From an uncultured Lachnospiraceae bacterium (lineage in GTDB: Bacteria; Bacillota_A; Clostridia; Lachnospirales; Lachnospiraceae): a stretch of 6,726 nt of DNA. The stretch lies in assembly GCA_947564305.1 (NCBI GenBank), contig CANOBT010000248.1:1-6726 (forward strand). The letters run 5' to 3'. This document shows positions 5,931-6,726 of the stretch, piece after piece; the first letter of the stretch is position 1, and each line of letters starts with the position of its first letter. The translations under genes and the position numbers were made by a program. The notes beneath the pieces are model-generated. The model was not told the DNA's origin. It saw only the letters and a program-made list of their open reading frames with translations, and did not search any database.

Positions 5931-6726
5931 ATGGAGAAGCGATTATTATTAGTCACAAACGGATTTCCGTTTGGGGAGAGCGAACGCTCCTTTTTGGAAA
6001 TAGAGTTTAATAAATTAATTCAACACTTTCATGTTACTGTTTTGGCAATAACGGATATAGAAAAAGAAATGCTATATCCGATGGACGAGGCAGTGCAGGT
6101 ACATCGCATAAATATAAATAAAAAAAATACTAAACATTTTTTTAATATTTTGAAAAAAAAAGAAGTTTGGGCTGAAGTAAAAAAGGGCTGGCAGGATGGT
6201 AATGGAGGAAATAGAATCATAAGGTTGCGTTCAATACTTGGATATAGTATTCGCGCAGAGAACTACAAATATCTTATTAAAGAAATAGTGTACAGAGATA
6301 ATATAGATGTAGTATATACATATTGGTGTACTCCTGCAACGCTTGCCGCAGTACAGCTAAAGCAGAAGAAACCCGGACTAAAAGTGATCACGCGTATACA
6401 TGGATATGATTTATATGTTGAACGAACCGGAAGGGCAATGTGGCAGCCGTTTAGAAGGTATATTACTGATCATGTAGATAGAGTTGTTTTTGTGTGTGAG
6501 TATGCAAAAGGATATTATATAGATCATTGGGCTAAAAAGTGTCCTGAGAAATGTATTGTATCTTATATTGGAACGAAGGCATATAATAAGATCCCTTGGG
6601 CTGGCACAAATGAACTTTCTCTGATAAGTTGTTCCAATGTGATAGAATTGAAAAGGATTCACTTAATTGTCGATGCACTGGCGCTTGTGCCGGAAGATTA
6701 TCAAGTTAATTGGACACATATTGGCG
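5931..6726 (+). CDS. GT4-type glycosyltransferase, 3'-partial
   Basis: The frame stays open for 265 codons to the window edge. The N-terminus MEKRLLLVTNGFPFGESERS has the short beta strand and glycine-rich turn of a GT-B N-terminal domain. Further on, DVVYTYWCTPATLAA (about 126-140), then ITRIHGYDLYVER (about 153-165), then DRVVFVCEYAKGYY (about 183-196) follow the order seen in GT4 polysaccharide glycosyltransferases. LISCSNVIELKRIHLIVDAL (231-250) is the start of the C-terminal nucleotide-sugar domain, with the conserved Lys of the xxRxxxxKR region and the following helix. The last residues, NWTHIG, are where the family usually reads HIGDGP. The donor-binding E-x7-E motif lies beyond the window. 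No signal peptide or membrane segment is seen, so it should act at the inner face of the membrane, adding a sugar to a lipid-linked chain. Donor and acceptor cannot be told; the uronic acid made by the upstream genes is one candidate donor. Confidence 0.85.
   Translation, partial: MEKRLLLVTNGFPFGESERSFLEIEFNKLIQHFHVTVLAITDIEKEMLYPMDEAVQVHRININKKNTKHFFNILKKKEVWAEVKKGWQDGNGGNRIIRLRSILGYSIRAENYKYLIKEIVYRDNIDVVYTYWCTPATLAAVQLKQKKPGLKVITRIHGYDLYVERTGRAMWQPFRRYITDHVDRVVFVCEYAKGYYIDHWAKKCPEKCIVSYIGTKAYNKIPWAGTNELSLISCSNVIELKRIHLIVDALALVPEDYQVNWTHIG
6120..6161 (+). repeat. Cluster of A8, T7 and A9 homopolymer tracts inside the glycosyltransferase gene
   Basis: Within 42 bases there are A8 (6120-6127), T7 (6137-6143) and A9 (6153-6161), coding for a Lys/Asn/Phe-rich linker near residues 64-77 of the glycosyltransferase. 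The frame is intact as given. Tracts of this length can promote polymerase slippage. Confidence 0.6.

Overview
The window looks like part of a surface-polysaccharide (capsule, cell-wall glycan or O-antigen-type) locus from a low-GC Gram-positive bacterium. I would guess a gut Clostridia/Lachnospiraceae-type organism. This rests on AT-rich codon use (AAA, GAA, ATA), purine-rich AGGAGG-type ribosome sites, tight co-directional packing and the general look of the proteins. The genus cannot be told from the sequence. All six substantial genes lie on the + strand. I see no RNA genes, CRISPR arrays, insertion sequences or clear rho-independent terminators.

Layout: 1-1248 is a polytopic membrane protein with GT-C-like features, probably lacking its N-terminus at the window edge. 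1328-2650 is a WbpA-type UDP-GlcNAc 6-dehydrogenase. 2664-3791 is a WbpE-type PLP aminotransferase. 3803-4882 is a WbpB/WlbA-type Gfo/Idh sugar 3-dehydrogenase. 4927-5841 is a left-handed beta-helix N-acyltransferase built like LpxD. 5838-5903 is a 21-codon ORF that reads like a leftover piece of a WbpD-type acetyltransferase. 5931-6726 is a GT4-type glycosyltransferase that runs off the 3' end.

The four central genes form a coherent pathway: UDP-GlcNAc is oxidised at C6 (WbpA), oxidised at C3 (WbpB), transaminated at C3 with glutamate (WbpE), and N-acylated on the new 3-amine. The product would be a UDP-2-acetamido-3-acylamido-2,3-dideoxy-glucuronic acid, a relative of the diacetamido uronic acids of Pseudomonas and Bordetella O-antigens. 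The flanking glycosyltransferase and membrane protein would then use or polymerise it. No C2 epimerase (WbpI) is visible, but the locus is cut at both ends.

The most interesting point is the last pathway step. The usual small WbpD acetyltransferase is not present intact. In its place is a protein with the full LpxD layout, including an apparent uridine-binding N-terminal domain and the catalytic His of LpxD. Directly behind it lies a short peptide ending in a WbpD-like hexapeptide stretch, GGHTIGEYAMI. I read this as a possible replacement scar, which raises the question of whether the 3-N-acyl group is acetyl or something longer.
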